A DNA stretch of 64,000 nucleotides. Origin: Oidiodendron maius Zn (taxonomy: Eukaryota > Ascomycota > Leotiomycetes > Myxotrichaceae). The notes under the pieces were generated by a model. It was not told where the DNA came from and did no database searches. It was given only the letters and a program-made list of their open reading frames with translations. Position numbers and translations under genes: made by a program. Positions 11,077 through 24,239 of the stretch are shown piece after piece. The stretch covers positions 186,001 through 250,000 of the forward strand of contig KN832891.1 of NCBI GenBank assembly GCA_000827325.1, given 5' to 3'. Within the stretch, counting starts at the first letter, position 1, and the number at the start of each line of letters is the position of its first letter.

Positions 11077-12381
11077 CTATAAGCACTATATTGGAGGTAA
11101 AGTTAGCTCGATCCTCGGTACTTATTCTAAGAAAAGAAAAACGGGATATCTAAATAATGAACGGTTATAGAGAGGTAACTTTACCTGAGAATAGTAGGGG
11201 TTCGAGTACGTGCACGTATAAGGTGATGCACAATTGGTAGGACCTGTCCAGCCTTGGCCACCACTGTAAGGAAGGTTGTCAGCAATATTCCGTGAAGTCT
11301 TTTACGAAATATTCTCTAGACTTGCCATTGTTCCCAATGTTGTGCAGTCCCAGTACTGGAACTTATACTAGACGACGTAGTGGTAGTGGGTGCCGTAGTG
11401 CTAGTAGTGATAGGAGTGGTGGTACTAGAACCAGGAATACCAAACCAAGCGAGATCATCATCTACACGTACGGGTGGAGTGTGTCCTACATTGTAGCACG
11501 AGATTCCCACCAACTCCGTGCCGTCACCATATACTATTTTTGTGTAACCTGGGATAGGAGTATTGGTTTCATTGTGGTTGAATGATACACCAAGTACGTT
11601 AGACCATTGTTTCAACTCCTCACCAAAGTTAGCATAGTAGAGAGTTGTGTCGATGGTTCCGTGAAAACTGTTGAGACAAAGTGTTAAATAAAAATCTAGG
11701 ACGGAATAATATGAAGACATACATCAACATCCTTGGACGACTTCCACTGTATCCAGGATAGTATGAGCGAGCTTGATCACCCCACTGCTGGGCCGTCTTT
11801 ATCAGATTTCCACTAGAACACTCGCCATTCCAAGCAGGTGTCGTCCCAGGAGTGGCACCTGCGACATAGAAACAGCCATCAGGAACACCTCCATAGAGAG
11901 TGCCGGCCTTGAAAATATCAGGGTAAGCTCCAGCTAAAACGTTGGTCATCATTGCTCCTGAACTGCTGCCAGTCATGTAGACTCTGTTAATATCGCCACC
12001 GTAGTGAGTTTCAGCGTATTTGACCATGTTCACAATCGTTTGGCTATCACCACCGCCATCGTGTGTGAGCGATGCAGTGGAAGAAACATCCCAACATCCG
12101 CCACTAGATGGAGAACTTGGGTAGATCACAATGTAACCATATTTATCCGCATTTTGAGCATATCCCTGAGTTTCACCAAAATAGCTTGGTCCAGTGCCGT
12201 CGCAGTGGTGTATAGCAACTATAATCGGCGGAGAGGCTACTTTGCTGGTTGGAATGTACACGTACATCTTGGCATTCGTGGGTGTCGAGTTGAAGTCGGT
12301 GACTTGTTGAAGGGATGATGAGAGGGCGTGTACTCGAGGTAGTACAGCCGTAGCTGCCATCAATCCCAAATGCAATAACAT
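11077..12381 (-). CDS. Secreted acetylxylan esterase (CE1 type) with C-terminal CBM1
   Basis: Removes acetyl (possibly feruloyl) groups from xylan. Four exons: 12381-11723, 11667-11326, 11263-11185 and 11085-11077, giving 362 residues. After a signal peptide comes the CE1 alpha/beta-hydrolase with [15 protein letters not shown], the nucleophile Ser in T-G-S-S-S-G-A-M-M (about 137), and [11 protein letters not shown] Thr/Ser linker leads to a CBM1 (H-W-E-Q-C-G-G-Q-G-W ... Y-S-Q-C-L). Two splicing features are unusual. Intron 2 uses a GC donor (G|GCAAGT ... ACAG), and only this restores the Cys of the CBM. The last exon is nine bases, Cys-Leu-stop, after a 99-nt intron; it completes the expected Y-Y-S-Q-C-L terminus. 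A GGCTAA lies at 12524-12529, about 143 bases upstream of the ATG. Confidence 0.9.
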
Positions 12382-14283
12382 ACTGACAACTGAGACTATT
12401 TATTTATTTTTGTTTTTGAGAACAATGTAAAAGCATTGAATATCGTCTTAACTTTCAGGAGTTCAGGATGGATGAGAGTTCGCAGAATCGACGATTCCAT
12501 TCCTTATATACTAAAATAACCACGGCTAATCAACCTTACATTCATCTAGTTGTATGATTTACGAAGTATAGTTTCCTAACTGCCTATTACAGGGTGCCCA
12601 TAATAAACTATATATTCCTTTAGAAAACAGAGAAGTTATTATAAGAGCCAGGTTAAATATCTACTAGACTTAGCCAAATATTCATTAGCTATCCTCTTTT
12701 AAAGGTCCTATTGTATTAATATTAAGCATCGATTTAATTTACTAAAGAGAAGGGTTTTAATATTAAGTGCCTAATTATGTAGAGAATAAGGAAGCCTTAA
12801 ATATTACTATCTTATATATGTGCCTTAGTGTAAATATCTTAAAAGGCTTGAAAATCTCGATGGTATGATATATTCGTTTTTAGAAATAGCATATATAAAG
12901 TCAAAATTCTCGGCACTAGTTTCAAGTACATTGTCAACCTAGTTGATAGGATCTTACTGGGTACATCATTTATCCACCTCGATCGCCCGAGTTCGCGGGG
13001 GTTGCAGTGCATGGTTAGTTACCGTGGGAACGCGGGGTAAATCAATCATCATCTAAGCAAGATAGGGGTTTCGGGTAATTTATTAATTTACCGTAGGAGA
13101 AAATACATATTGGGCCGTAAGACTTACTATGCGCAACCACTCGGGCACCTCAGCTCTTCCAACTTTTTAACCCAGATGCTTCAACACTAAGAGGTAGGCA
13201 TTTTTCTTCCCTATTTTCCTTCAGTAGCGGCTAGCCACAACGCACGACAGATACCACGTACGATTGGCCTAGGTGTTCACAGTCCTTTTACCCCTCTCAA
13301 TTCTTATCGTTTGGCTAAATGTCGCTCTCGTTGTTGGCGACGGTTGCTGAGGGCCATAGCGGGAACTGTCATCTGCTTCCTTTACGCGGCGGAAGCTGAG
13401 AAGCAAGCGTACCTGTGACAAATGCAGCCTCTCACAAACACGAGGCAGTGGTGAATGGCCATGGATAGTCGCAACATGCCGTCCCAAGGGGTGTTGATAC
13501 TTCTCTATATATCAAATTTGCTAATTTGTACGGCGTTATAGCCGTCGCTACACCGGTATGTTAAGCTCTAGCATATTAGATGACTTATTCCACAGAACCT
13601 AGAGAATAGCGTACGTCCATGCTTGCTGACTTTCCTTGTCTAGTTCATCCTACATTTTAAAATTGAAGGAGCGATAAGCGCTTATACTATGCAAACAAGA
13701 ATGCCTTCGGTCGTAACGGTGCTGCAGCATCATCAGCTCTTGTTAACTCAAGCTTTATGTGATTTATATGGTGGCTTCGCAAGTTTATAAACTAACCTGG
13801 CAATGCATCATACTCAACTAAATGCAAGTAAATGTAGAACACAATATCTCTGCAATATATTTTTCACAGAACAAACCCCCTAAATTGAATTTGCAACATA
13901 ACCAGCATTGGATTCTGAATTTCGTGACCAATCTATATACAGGTCACTTGTAATATAATGTGTGGAAGAACTCTTAAGTATGAACAGAGTCGAGCTTGTG
14001 ACAGACACCGAGAATAATATGGATTCGAATACCGGCATGTGTACGGGCTAACGCAAACTGTCGGCCCTATCAAGCCGATGCCGCCACATTGTCCCCATTC
14101 TTGTGCCTGGCTGAAATCAATACCTGTTGGAGAGCTTGCTAAGGTTGAAGTAGCAATATTTTCATGGACGTGGGGTCGGTCTTAGTAATTTGCCATTTAT
14201 TTCGTCTACGTCCCCGCGCACCTTAAGCTGTTAGGTCTTAAGCAATATGCAGTAGCATCAGACCGTTAGCAAAGCATCAGACC
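12382..14283. other. Long AT-rich intergenic region
   Basis: The proximal 200 bases are the CE1 promoter. From 12600 to 12900 the DNA is strongly AT-rich and looks like decayed repeat sequence. From 13000 to 14283 no gene is supported; the open stretch at 13269-13487 (-) shows no family signature. Confidence 0.5.
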
Positions 14284-14285
14284 TT

Positions 14286-14514
14286 GCATAGCGCCGTCGC
14301 GCATTTTAAGGCATGCCCTATCAAATTAACGCATCCAACGAAGCGCATTCCATGGACAGAAGAGGAGGACAAGACTTTAGTGAAGATAAAGGACAAGGAT
14401 GGCTATTCATGGAAAAAGGTCTCTGCTGCACTGGCCTCCCGTACCCCGGGCGCGATCCAAGTACGCTACTTCACAAAGTTGAAGAATCGTTGTGCAAGAT
14501 TGAGAAAATATTGA
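14286..14514 (+). pseudogene. Myb/SANT-like DNA-binding domain fragment
   Basis: A 76-codon open stretch encodes one Myb/SANT-like helix-turn-helix: I-P-W-T-E-E-E-D, then Y-S-W-K-K-V, then R-T-P-G-A-I-Q-V-R-Y, then K-L-K. There is no in-frame ATG (the frame opens at a TTG) and no evident upstream exon. It stops shortly after the domain. A second, similar decayed copy sits about 5 kb downstream (19410-19879). Most likely the leftover of a fungal Myb-like gene, though an expressed small protein using an unseen upstream exon cannot be excluded. Confidence 0.5.
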
Positions 14515-14561
14515 CGGCTATGAAAGGTTTATGTGTAGAGGCTGCATCTTCAGCTGACTAA

Positions 14562-15836
14562 ATACATTAACTTTGAATTTAATCAATTTCCTCTACAAAT
14601 CAAATGGAGATTGTCCTATAATCCTCATGTCAAAGAGACCTCCCTCTCTCCTTCCCTCTCTACTAGCTCTCTCAATCAACCTCTGCTCAACCATCCTCGC
14701 CGCCTCCTCCACTTCTCTACTCGCATCAGCCCTTATCTTGTCTTCGCTAGCCAGCTTCCACCCGCCTAGCCTCCTCAATTCTCCACCATCACTAACTCTC
14801 AACATCTCATACTATTACTAGACTGACGCTAGAGGATATTTTGATGAACATTGCGAGGCGGGGTGAGGTCTAGCTGGGGGCGCTGTCATCGATTGACCTA
14901 GATACCCTTTACACGTACTGATGCTATAGTATCTTTCTGGGAGCGAATTATAATTGCATACTTTTCAGAAATTGAACTATGGACCCAATCATGAGTGCCG
15001 AGACCCCCTTGGGCATTTTTACAATCGGGGTTGATTGATTTTCATTTGAAAGCAATTTAGGGGCGCGAGGCAGCCAAGTGAGGAGTCTTACTGCGAGTCG
15101 TGTCTTTTTGTGCACCACAAGAGCGCCGCATCCATTCGATATCGGCTTAAGCTAAGCTATATACAATCGGTGCACAAATCACCCAACTGCCAACACATTG
15201 CCTTCTACATCTTATTTGATAGCCAATGACCAACGGAAGTATTCACTAAAAGGCATTTTCCCAGCCAATGATAGGGAACTACACCCTCGATATTAGGAAT
15301 GGGCCTTGTATAGTTGAGAGCCGACATCATTTAGCCGAGTCCAAATTATTGCAAAATGTATATGTGCTTGCATTTACCAAGGTAAGGCGGCAGCAACTCG
15401 ATCAAGAGATATGAGAAGTACTAGTAGTTTAGGGAAATGAGTAGCTTTATCCATCAATATACGAGGGCGAATTTGAACAACGCATACTTGCATATTCTGC
15501 AGCGTCACGTGCAACGCTTTAATCCTGGCGATACTCGAGTTGTTGCGAGGCGCGCCTGTAAGTACTAAGTCACTTAAAGGTGCTGCACCGCTGGTTCCTC
15601 TACAGTGCTTTTGTTTTGTAGAAACCCTTTCGGAGCTGATCTATAATATCAACAAGAACTTGGAACCACGAATGAGATTGGCTGATCTAGCATTCTTCGA
15701 TATCACAGAATTAATATTATCATCAGTGTGACGATAGGGAGAGATTTAGGTTGGAAGACTCAAAGCAAAGTATATATGTAAATTGAATCTGAATATATAC
15801 TATGGTAAAGATCATTGTCGAAAGTGTTCTCTATAT
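14562..15836. other. Intergenic 3' of the GH11 gene
   Basis: No gene is supported. A pyrimidine-rich block at 14630-14800 gives a Glu/Arg-rich 70-codon reading frame on the minus strand (14593-14805), which looks like low-complexity bias rather than a gene. The rest is AT-rich. Confidence 0.45.
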
Positions 15837-16808
<972 letters not shown>

Positions 16809-18304
16809 GATCTTTGAATCGAAGAGTTCCTTGGGAAACAATGGTTTTGGAAAGGAGTGTAGCTGAAGGGCGAAAGTGTTTGCCTGAAGAGCGCGAGAAC
16901 GATGCCACTGAAATCATCTTATATCTCTTTTTTGCCGTCGATCCCTATGGCTAAAACTAAAGCAACAAGGTGTCGCTTAATAGGCTTAAAAGCAATATAT
17001 TCCTTTCAAATAGCCTAAACGATAGTTACAGATTTATACTTTAGCATACATGTAAATCGTTCTAGATAAATTAAGCAGCGGTAGCTATACGGGCGCCAAT
17101 AGTTAATTATGCGGCGCTGCAGAGGGAGCTATGCCCTTAGCTGCGACGAAATCACACGTCTAATATTTACTGGGACCAGCTAAATCCCGACCACTTGGTG
17201 TAAAATCCCGACCACCTTTCTGCTTTAGGAACAGATCACTCAGCGCATCTCTTATACCTGCGTCACAGTGCTTTTCCGGCGCGATCGCATGTACCTCTTA
17301 TGCTCTGTACCATCAACATTAAACACCTTGATTGTTTTGAACCCCACTACCACCACCACCACACTTCGCTTTGCTCTAGCTGTCGAAGGTTACAGGATCG
17401 AAGGAGTCATCAGTATGTGTGTGGAATCGTTGCTATTGAGTTGACTGAGGTTCTAAGCTGCATATAACCACACAATATATATGGTGCGCCGCCACTCGCT
17501 ACGTTACGGATATTCAGATCACCCGTTCAGATCCGAGTGGCCGAATATCCTTCACAATAGCCTTGCCTAAAGAATGTCTCTTTTACTACTACTTGAGGCT
17601 ATATATCCTGACCCTAATATAGCCTTTACTGCAGTTCAATTATATACAAAAGACTACGGTTACTTGATTGCTAATGTAAGAGCACGTGTTGGCAACGTCA
17701 GATGAGGAGCCCAGCTTCTGAGTACTAAAACACACCGTTACGTAGCCAGCCGTACCAATTAGGACCATCATGGGAGTGTGTTTCCACTTGGCTTGGTTTA
17801 TGAAAGCCCAATCACTGTGCAGTTGTCGTCACTGGCGAGATCATCCTGCGGGCTTCCTAAAAGCTAAAAATGAGCATAGAACTCAAGGAACTCCGGTCTT
17901 TCAAAATATTGACAGGCATCACAATTACCTACCGACTTCTGTGGAAAGATCATGACCATCTCGCCAAGTGTCCGATACCAATACGCGACCAATATTAAAA
18001 TCCCATCTAGAAGTTTTATTTCCTCTAGAGAGCAAAACTTGGAGCCCCAGATAGATAGTGAAGATATTCCGGTAGAATTGGAGAATAGCTAACTATTTTC
18101 TGTGCTATCAGATCCACTTAGACTACGGCAGAAGCGCTGAAGGGGTTAAAAATGTGGAGGATTTTTCACATATTGGTTTTCAACCATGTGTGATGGATAG
18201 CCCAGCTGAACAAGTTCAAGTAAATCAGCAGTGACAACATCATCGCGAGGCAACTATTTCAGATAGCAGTGTTATCACGATTAATCAACCCGTGCTCCAG
18301 GTAC
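16809..18304. other. GH11 promoter and intergenic DNA
   Basis: The proximal part is the GH11 promoter with GGCTAAA at 16949-16955. A 13-bp direct repeat AAATCCCGACCAC lies at 17182-17194 and 17203-17215. An imperfect inverted repeat with GGATATTC (17508-17515) and GAATATCC (17543-17550) as arm tips is also present. No gene is supported. Confidence 0.5.
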
Positions 18305-18715
18305 CCCGGGAGTTGGCGTCTCCATATCCGGACTCCAAGCATTCAAAATCTCTCCGAGCTCGTCAGGAAAAGGTTTATACCACTTGAGAAGGCCTCCTGT
18401 TGAGCACTAGTGGGGGCAAGTCCAGTCAAGGCAATGATTGTAGCAGGCTTCTGCCCTAGTTCAGCCTCCAGGTTTCGAATTGCCCTCGCGGACTCTATCT
18501 CGTTCATGACAGGCATTGATATGTCTATTTTTGTTCCGATGCTATAACATCGAGGGGCAATGTTTGCTTGCCCATAAAATCGATATCATATAGAAGCCGC
18601 GTATTCTGAAATGTCTGCAAGGCTTGAATGCCATTTTCTGCCTATCCATACTCGCAGTTATTCTTCTTTGTAAAAGCTTTCAGAAGCTTTATCATCAATT
18701 ATTACACGATGGATT
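18305..18715 (-). pseudogene. Decayed response-regulator receiver domain
   Basis: Reading on the minus strand, pieces of a two-component receiver (REC) domain follow each other in correct order but in different frames: an I-I-D-D start (expected D-D acidic pair); N-N-C-E-Y-G-stop-A-E-N-G-I-Q-A-L-Q; D-I-S-M-P-V-M-N-E with the phospho-acceptor Asp; and A-T-I-I-A-L-T-G-L-A with the switch Thr; then F-S-S-G-I. The conserved Lys after the last strand is lost at a frame break. At least two stops and two frameshifts make this a dead fragment, probably of the C-terminal receiver of a hybrid histidine kinase. No kinase part is visible upstream. Confidence 0.7.
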
Positions 18716-19409
18716 GAGAAACTATCCGATACTTATCAAGAGCTAGACTTACCTTCGGCTTGATGTGATTATTTTCGACTAAGAGCATTATAACATTAGA
18801 CTAAGTGTTATAAGTAATAGCTTTTACATTTCTTTACTTAAGTTATATACTACTTATAAATAAGTATTAAGACTTTATATAGCTTGTTTATAAGTTTAAT
18901 AAAGCAGTACTTTTGTTAGGAACCTATCGTACAGAGTAAGACGGACGACTAGCTGGTGGGTATACAACAGGATGTTAGAGGGTTGAAGGAGCCTCGTTAG
19001 TGCGTTGCTTGAAGCTTGAAGTACCAAATTATATTTCCCCCAGAGGAAGACTAAATGCTGCTCCTCCCTAAAAAGTAGACTTGCCACCTTATATATATAA
19101 TAACTCACTAATATTGTTCTTGATTCAAGTCACGTGAAACCCAGTCTCCTACCCGTGACCCCTCCATTTAGTCACCTGGCAACTTTATACTCTTTAAGAT
19201 ATTTAAAATATATTGTTATCTTATTTGATATTACTAGTTGCACAGCACATTTCGCAAACATTGCGAAGTCCCTCCGCAACTGGAGAGTCGGTGCCTTTCG
19301 CGGAGTATCAAGAGTGGCCTTTCTAAGGCTTTCTCAAATGCACAAGGATCGGGACTGAAACAACGTACAATCTTGAGTTCAAAATTGCCATGTATGTCAA
19401 AGCTCATTA
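18716..19409. other. AT-rich intergenic region
   Basis: No gene is supported. 18780-18900 is strongly AT-rich with repeated CTTAT/ATAAG-type words. Confidence 0.4.
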
Positions 19410-19879
19410 ACCTACCAACTGAGGCATGCGATGAGGAGAACGTGCCAACAACGCCTACGACGTGTCCTAACGCGGGTCGGGTGGAAGGCGGAAGATGATA
19501 CAAGATTAGTCGATATGAAGAGAAATGGATGCTCGTGTGGAAAGAGATCTACGCCGCCTTCCCCGACAGGACTCCAGGGACGATATATGAACGGTGTTCT
19601 ACGAGGCTCAAAACCGTCTTGCTTAAAGCAACCTCAATCATACCACGGTCAGTAGCGCCTGCTTCTCTCACAAAACCCCAACTGTGTCTAGAAGTGAACG
19701 ACAATAGCCGGGGGTGGGATGTCCGTGAATTCATTGGCAAGGAGTATGTTGATGTGCTACACTACACTGTGGAATGGTGCCCGACGTTGGAACCTGTGCA
19801 CTCGCTTGAGCATGTGAAGGAGCTGGTGGACGAGTTCGAGGCGCGACTATTAGCTCTGTGTAAAGACAAGAAAGGGTGA
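19410..19879 (+). pseudogene. Decayed Myb-like gene with chromo-like C-terminal segment
   Basis: A Myb/SANT-like domain (G-W-K-A-E-D-D, then D-M-K-R-N-G-C-S) runs in one frame and continues (K-E-I-Y-A-A-F-P-D-R-T-P-G-T-I-Y-E-R, then T-R-L-K) in another. The break is an apparent two-base TG duplication near 19533-19537. The second frame (19529-19879) ends in a segment G-K-E-Y-V-D-V-L-H-Y with V-E-W-C-P-T and S-L-E-H, resembling a chromo-type fold. It parallels the shorter Myb fragment at 14286-14514. Probably a non-functional remnant; an expressed 116-residue product from the ATG at 19529 is possible but would lack most of the Myb domain. Confidence 0.5.
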
Positions 19880-22167
19880 GTAGGGAGTGAAGCGAGACAG
19901 GCAGGTAGTGATTGAATACGACGTATCAGGTGGCCTGCAGAAGAGGAGGCGGCGAGGCTGGTCCTGAAAGCAAAAGCAAGGCCGGGTATGCAGAATGGTG
20001 CTCTTCACCACTGTAATATACACACCAACTACACTCTCACTGTACATGGCATGTGAAGCGAATCGAGACTCTAACCTCTTCGGGCTACACTTACATAGGC
20101 AGGTCATGTGCCAGAGCCGGTGTGTGGCTTCTTGCAGCTTTGGCCAGTTCCTGCAAGCCTTTGAAGCCCCACGCCGTGTAACTGGCCGAGCACATGCACT
20201 AGATTACGCCCGAGCTCAGGGGCCATCCTTATTTCCGGACCAGTCACCGGCCCGAATCCGATTCGCAGAGGCCGTGCCGCGCAGTGTATGAGGAGGCCGT
20301 GTCACATCTCGCTGCCCCCTTTGCGGCTCTGAGCTCTTGTCCGAGCAGCGAGCAGGAGTTGTTGCCAGTGCAGGAGTTGGCAGTGCTGACGGCCTTACTT
20401 GCAACCTGCTCATCTCCGATCCCGGATGGTCCCCACGAGGCTGCTCTCCAGTATTCATTCACACCCCAATGAAAAGTGCAGGGCTTGGGTTCGCCAACCA
20501 ACTTCTGCCCTCACTCTTGACATGTTCTTTCGTAGTATCGAAGTCAACCCTTTTGGGATTACGCAGAGCGAACATCAACTCGAAGTGTATGCTAGACCAG
20601 ATGACGACGAGTTGCGACGACAGGCCGATGCTGCTGTCCCTATGCGCCGACCACCGCATCTCGCGGGATAGGCGTCTAAAACAGTGTGCTATGGGTGGGA
20701 GCCACGTCTAGCCACACCAGCTACAGGAAACGAGCTGGGCAGGCAGCCGTGGCTCCCTAGTGCTGGATTAATCACGAGTTGTGTCGGTCCTTTTGATCGC
20801 GAGAAGTCGCTGGCGGGACAAATATGCCAGACTCTCGGGATTAGAACACCGATTGCTTCCTCAGGGGTCTAAGGCTCGCGTTATGTTTAACCCAGCCTCC
20901 CACCCTCTACCTTGGCCACAATTACGCGCCGTGCCGACGCCAGGTAAAATAGCCAAACGCCACGCTCCAGACAGCTTGAGTGCATCTGCACCGGTGGGCG
21001 AACGTCTGTCGTGGTTTTCTATAGCGTTGGAATATGAAATTTTAATTATAATAAAGTCGCAAAATCCTCGGAAGAGGGGTCGACGCCGCCATGGAGTTGG
21101 TCCACACGATGAGAAGTGAATGGTTGATTTCTCTCATTCCTGCGACGGCCACGCTCGGGTGAGGTGGAGGACCACGGACTGGCCATGTGGGACAGAATGT
21201 GACAGGAGCCTTAATCCTAGGCTCTCAATGGCATATTGTACGTGAAATGCTGTCCGATAATCGCAGTCTTCGGCTGCAGTAAAGTATACTTCCCCCAAGC
21301 GGCAAGGTACCAACAGCTCCAACTTCGTACACACGACAAACAATTGTCTACATAGGGCATGTACTGTACTCTGGGGAGCTGCGCCCCTTGCTGCTCGTAT
21401 CTTGTTGCATCGCGCCCACTATATTATTCTCGGTTCTTTCTCTCTTCTCCCTTTCTACAGGCCACAAATAGCCCCGGTAAGCCCGAAAAGGGCCGGCCGA
21501 ATGGCGCTAGCACAAGCCTAGGGCCCCCTTCCTGCTTCGGGGTCATCTCTTGCTTGGAGGAATTATAGCGGTCCACGCGTCTCGGGGTCTTCTCTCCTTT
21601 CACCAAGAGCCTCCCATTAAACCTTCCAGGTCTATCACCCACAAGCTACCTCCTCTAGCTCAAATCATTTGTCGAAAGCGGGATGAAATCTCCCCCCAGA
21701 TGGCTTCGGCTTCGTCCTCTCTGCAAAGGACCCACAGAAATTCCAGAAACCGGTCTCCCTCTCAAAATAAGCGTCGGTGGTACTTGGTAGCAACCACGAA
21801 GGCTACCAATCTTCTCCACCTCCAATGAGTCCTGTTTTTTTTCCCCCTGGACCCCAGACCCCAGCCTATCCTCTTGAACCGTCTCAAAACAACGTAATAC
21901 GACTTGTTAGTACAAGACCCCGTCTTATTCCCTGTACATTGAGATGCTAGGATGAATGTGACACCCCGCATTCTCGGGGCGCAGATGGTCCGTACAACGT
22001 AGTATACTACGGTATGTATGCACTTGTGTTGGAATCTAAGATTTCAGCTGCTCTTTGCTGGATGAAATATAAGTTTCGCCATCTCCCCCCGTCCTTGTAG
22101 GGTCCGTCGTCCTCTTCAACGATAACACCTATTCGGATCCCCTCCCTGCCCCAATACATCCTTCACA
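19880..22167. other. Long spacer upstream of the sugar transporter
   Basis: 2.3 kb with many short overlapping open stretches on both strands but no recognisable family. GC content is higher than in the neighbouring AT-rich spacers. The last 550 bases are pyrimidine-rich, typical of the promoter and 5' UTR of highly expressed fungal transporter genes. Confidence 0.45.
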
Positions 22168-23936
22168 ATGCCTGGAGGCGCCGTCATTGTCCATGGCACG
22201 GCCGATATCAATCGGATCGAGGCCCCCGTTACAATGAAAGCATATCTCATCTGTGCTTTTGCTGCTTTCGGAGGCATCTTTTTTGGTTACGACACCGGTT
22301 GGATGTCGGGTGTGCTCGCCATGCCCTACTTCATCACTCAATATACCGGCCTCCCTAACCCGCCTGCTTCAGACACAGCTGCTGTAGCCGCATTCCATCT
22401 TTCAGCCCGGGATCAATCTCTGACCACTTCCATTCTTTCTGCCGGTACATTCTTTGGTGCTATTATTGCTGGTGACGTTGCCGACTTCATTGGTCGTCGT
22501 CTTACTATCATCCTCGGTTGTCTCATCTTCACTATTGGATGCATCATGGAGATTGCTTCAACTAGCCTTGGACTCATGGTACCTGGTCGTTTCATCGCAG
22601 GTCTTGGAGTTGGTTTCATCTCCGCCATCGGTAAGTTTTCCACCTGATTTCCTGGCATTGGCCCATGATTCTAACTGACTCGAATAGTCATCCTGTATAT
22701 GTCGGAAATTGCACCTCGGAAAGTTCGTGGGGCTCTTGTCTCTGGATACCAGTTCTGCATCACCATTGGCATTCTTATTGCCAACGGAGCTGTCTATAGC
22801 ACCAAGTACCGAAACGATACGGGTTCATACCGTATTCCGATCGGAATTCAATTCGTCTGGGCTCTTATCCTTGCCCTTGGATTATTCTTCCTTCCCGAAT
22901 CACCACGTTACTACGTTAAAAAGGATAGACTCGATGATGCGGCAAAGGCACTTTCTTCTGTTCGTGGGCAGCCAATTGAATCCGAATACATCCAGGACGA
23001 ACTTGCTGAGATTATTGCCAACCACAAATACGAAATGTCCGTCATCCCGAACACGTCCTACCTTGGCGGTTGGGCAAACTGCTTCACGGGATCTATCTTC
23101 AACGGCGCCAGCAACCTTCGCCGAACCATACTCGGTATTCTTCTGCAGATGATGCAACAGTTGACCGGAATCAACTTTATTTTCTACTTTGGAAATGTGT
23201 TCCTAACCTCCCTTGGCACAATCCACAACCCCTTTTTAATCTCTATCCTCAGTGCTCTTATCAACACTCTCTGCACTCCGCTTGCATTCTACGCGGTCGA
23301 TAAATGGGGCCGCCGAACGCTCCTGATCTGGGGCTCGATTGGCATGATCACATCTCAGTTCATCGTCGGAATCGTCGGTGTTACAGCGGGAAAACTTGAC
23401 GCACACAACAATCCTGCTGTTTCCTCCATGATTGCCTTCATTATGATCAATGTCGCCATCTTCTCATTCACCTGGGGCCCTGTGGCGTGGGTCTCCATCG
23501 GCGAAATCTTCCCTCTACCTATCCGTTCGCGCGGTGTTGGTCTTTCGACCGCCTCTAACTGGATGTGGAACTGCGTAGGTTTTCTCTAGACACCTAACTC
23601 TTTGCTATGCTTACTAACAAATCATAGATCATCGGTGTCATAACCCCATACCTCGTCGGTACCGCCAAAGGCGACGCGAATCTCGGCGCCAAGATCTACT
23701 TCATGTGGGGTTCTCTGTGCGGAGTTTCTCTCGCCTTCTCTTACTTCCTCGTCCCCGAGACCAAGGGTCTTACCCTCGAGCAGGTTGATCGCATGTTGGA
23801 GGAGACTTCGCCTCGTACATCGTCCAAGTGGGTGCCGCACTCTACTTTTGCAGCGGATATGGGTCTTGTCGATAAGATCCCAGGCAGCAGCACCGAGGTC
23901 GTGCAGGTCGAAGCCAATGAGAAATCTATAGTTTAG
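22168..23936 (+). CDS. MFS sugar transporter (hexose / monosaccharide type)
   Basis: A plasma-membrane sugar:proton symporter of the MFS sugar porter family. Three exons (22168-22630, 22688-23574, 23628-23936) with 57- and 53-nt introns encode 552 residues; the second intron has a textbook TACTAAC branch site. Landmarks: G-Y-D-T-G in TM1, D-F-I-G-R-R between TM2 and TM3, P-E-S-P-R-Y after TM6, Q-Q-L-T-G-I-N in TM7, D-K-W-G-R-R between TM8 and TM9, and P-E-T-K-G-L-T-L-E-Q after TM12. The look is that of Aspergillus high-affinity glucose/monosaccharide transporters, but substrate cannot be fixed. It lies at the edge of the hydrolase island and would import the released sugars. Confidence 0.95.
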
Positions 23937-24239
23937 ATCCGCTGTTAGATCTTTGGTTAGATCTGTGATTGATATCTTAGATTAGGCCTTGATGAGATAG
24001 GGCCAGATGCCTGAATAAATATATAATTTAAGACCCCCTAAATTTCTCCTGAATGAGTGTTGTGCTAAGTAGGGCTCCTGGAAGTCCTGAAAATTATTAG
24101 CAATTGCTCATGCGACATCGTGTTTAGTCCATTGTGTCCGCTCCCTATTATGTTGCCTGCATTTGTGCCAGCTTTTAGGTATATATAGACATAGCCGGGT
24201 TGTCTAGGAGCATATTCCAGCTACTCCAAAATGCCTGAA
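23937..24239. other. 3' flank of the transporter gene
   Basis: Short spacer between the sugar transporter stop and the transposase remnant; nothing recognised. Confidence 0.4.

Noticed and set aside
14593-14805. A Glu/Arg-rich 70-codon frame on the minus strand starting with ATG
   Set aside because: It mirrors a pyrimidine-rich low-complexity block; no conserved motif and no gene structure around it.
20216-20711. Several overlapping open stretches on both strands in a GC-richer segment
   Set aside because: They coexist in nearly all frames, which reflects low stop density rather than coding; none has a family signature.
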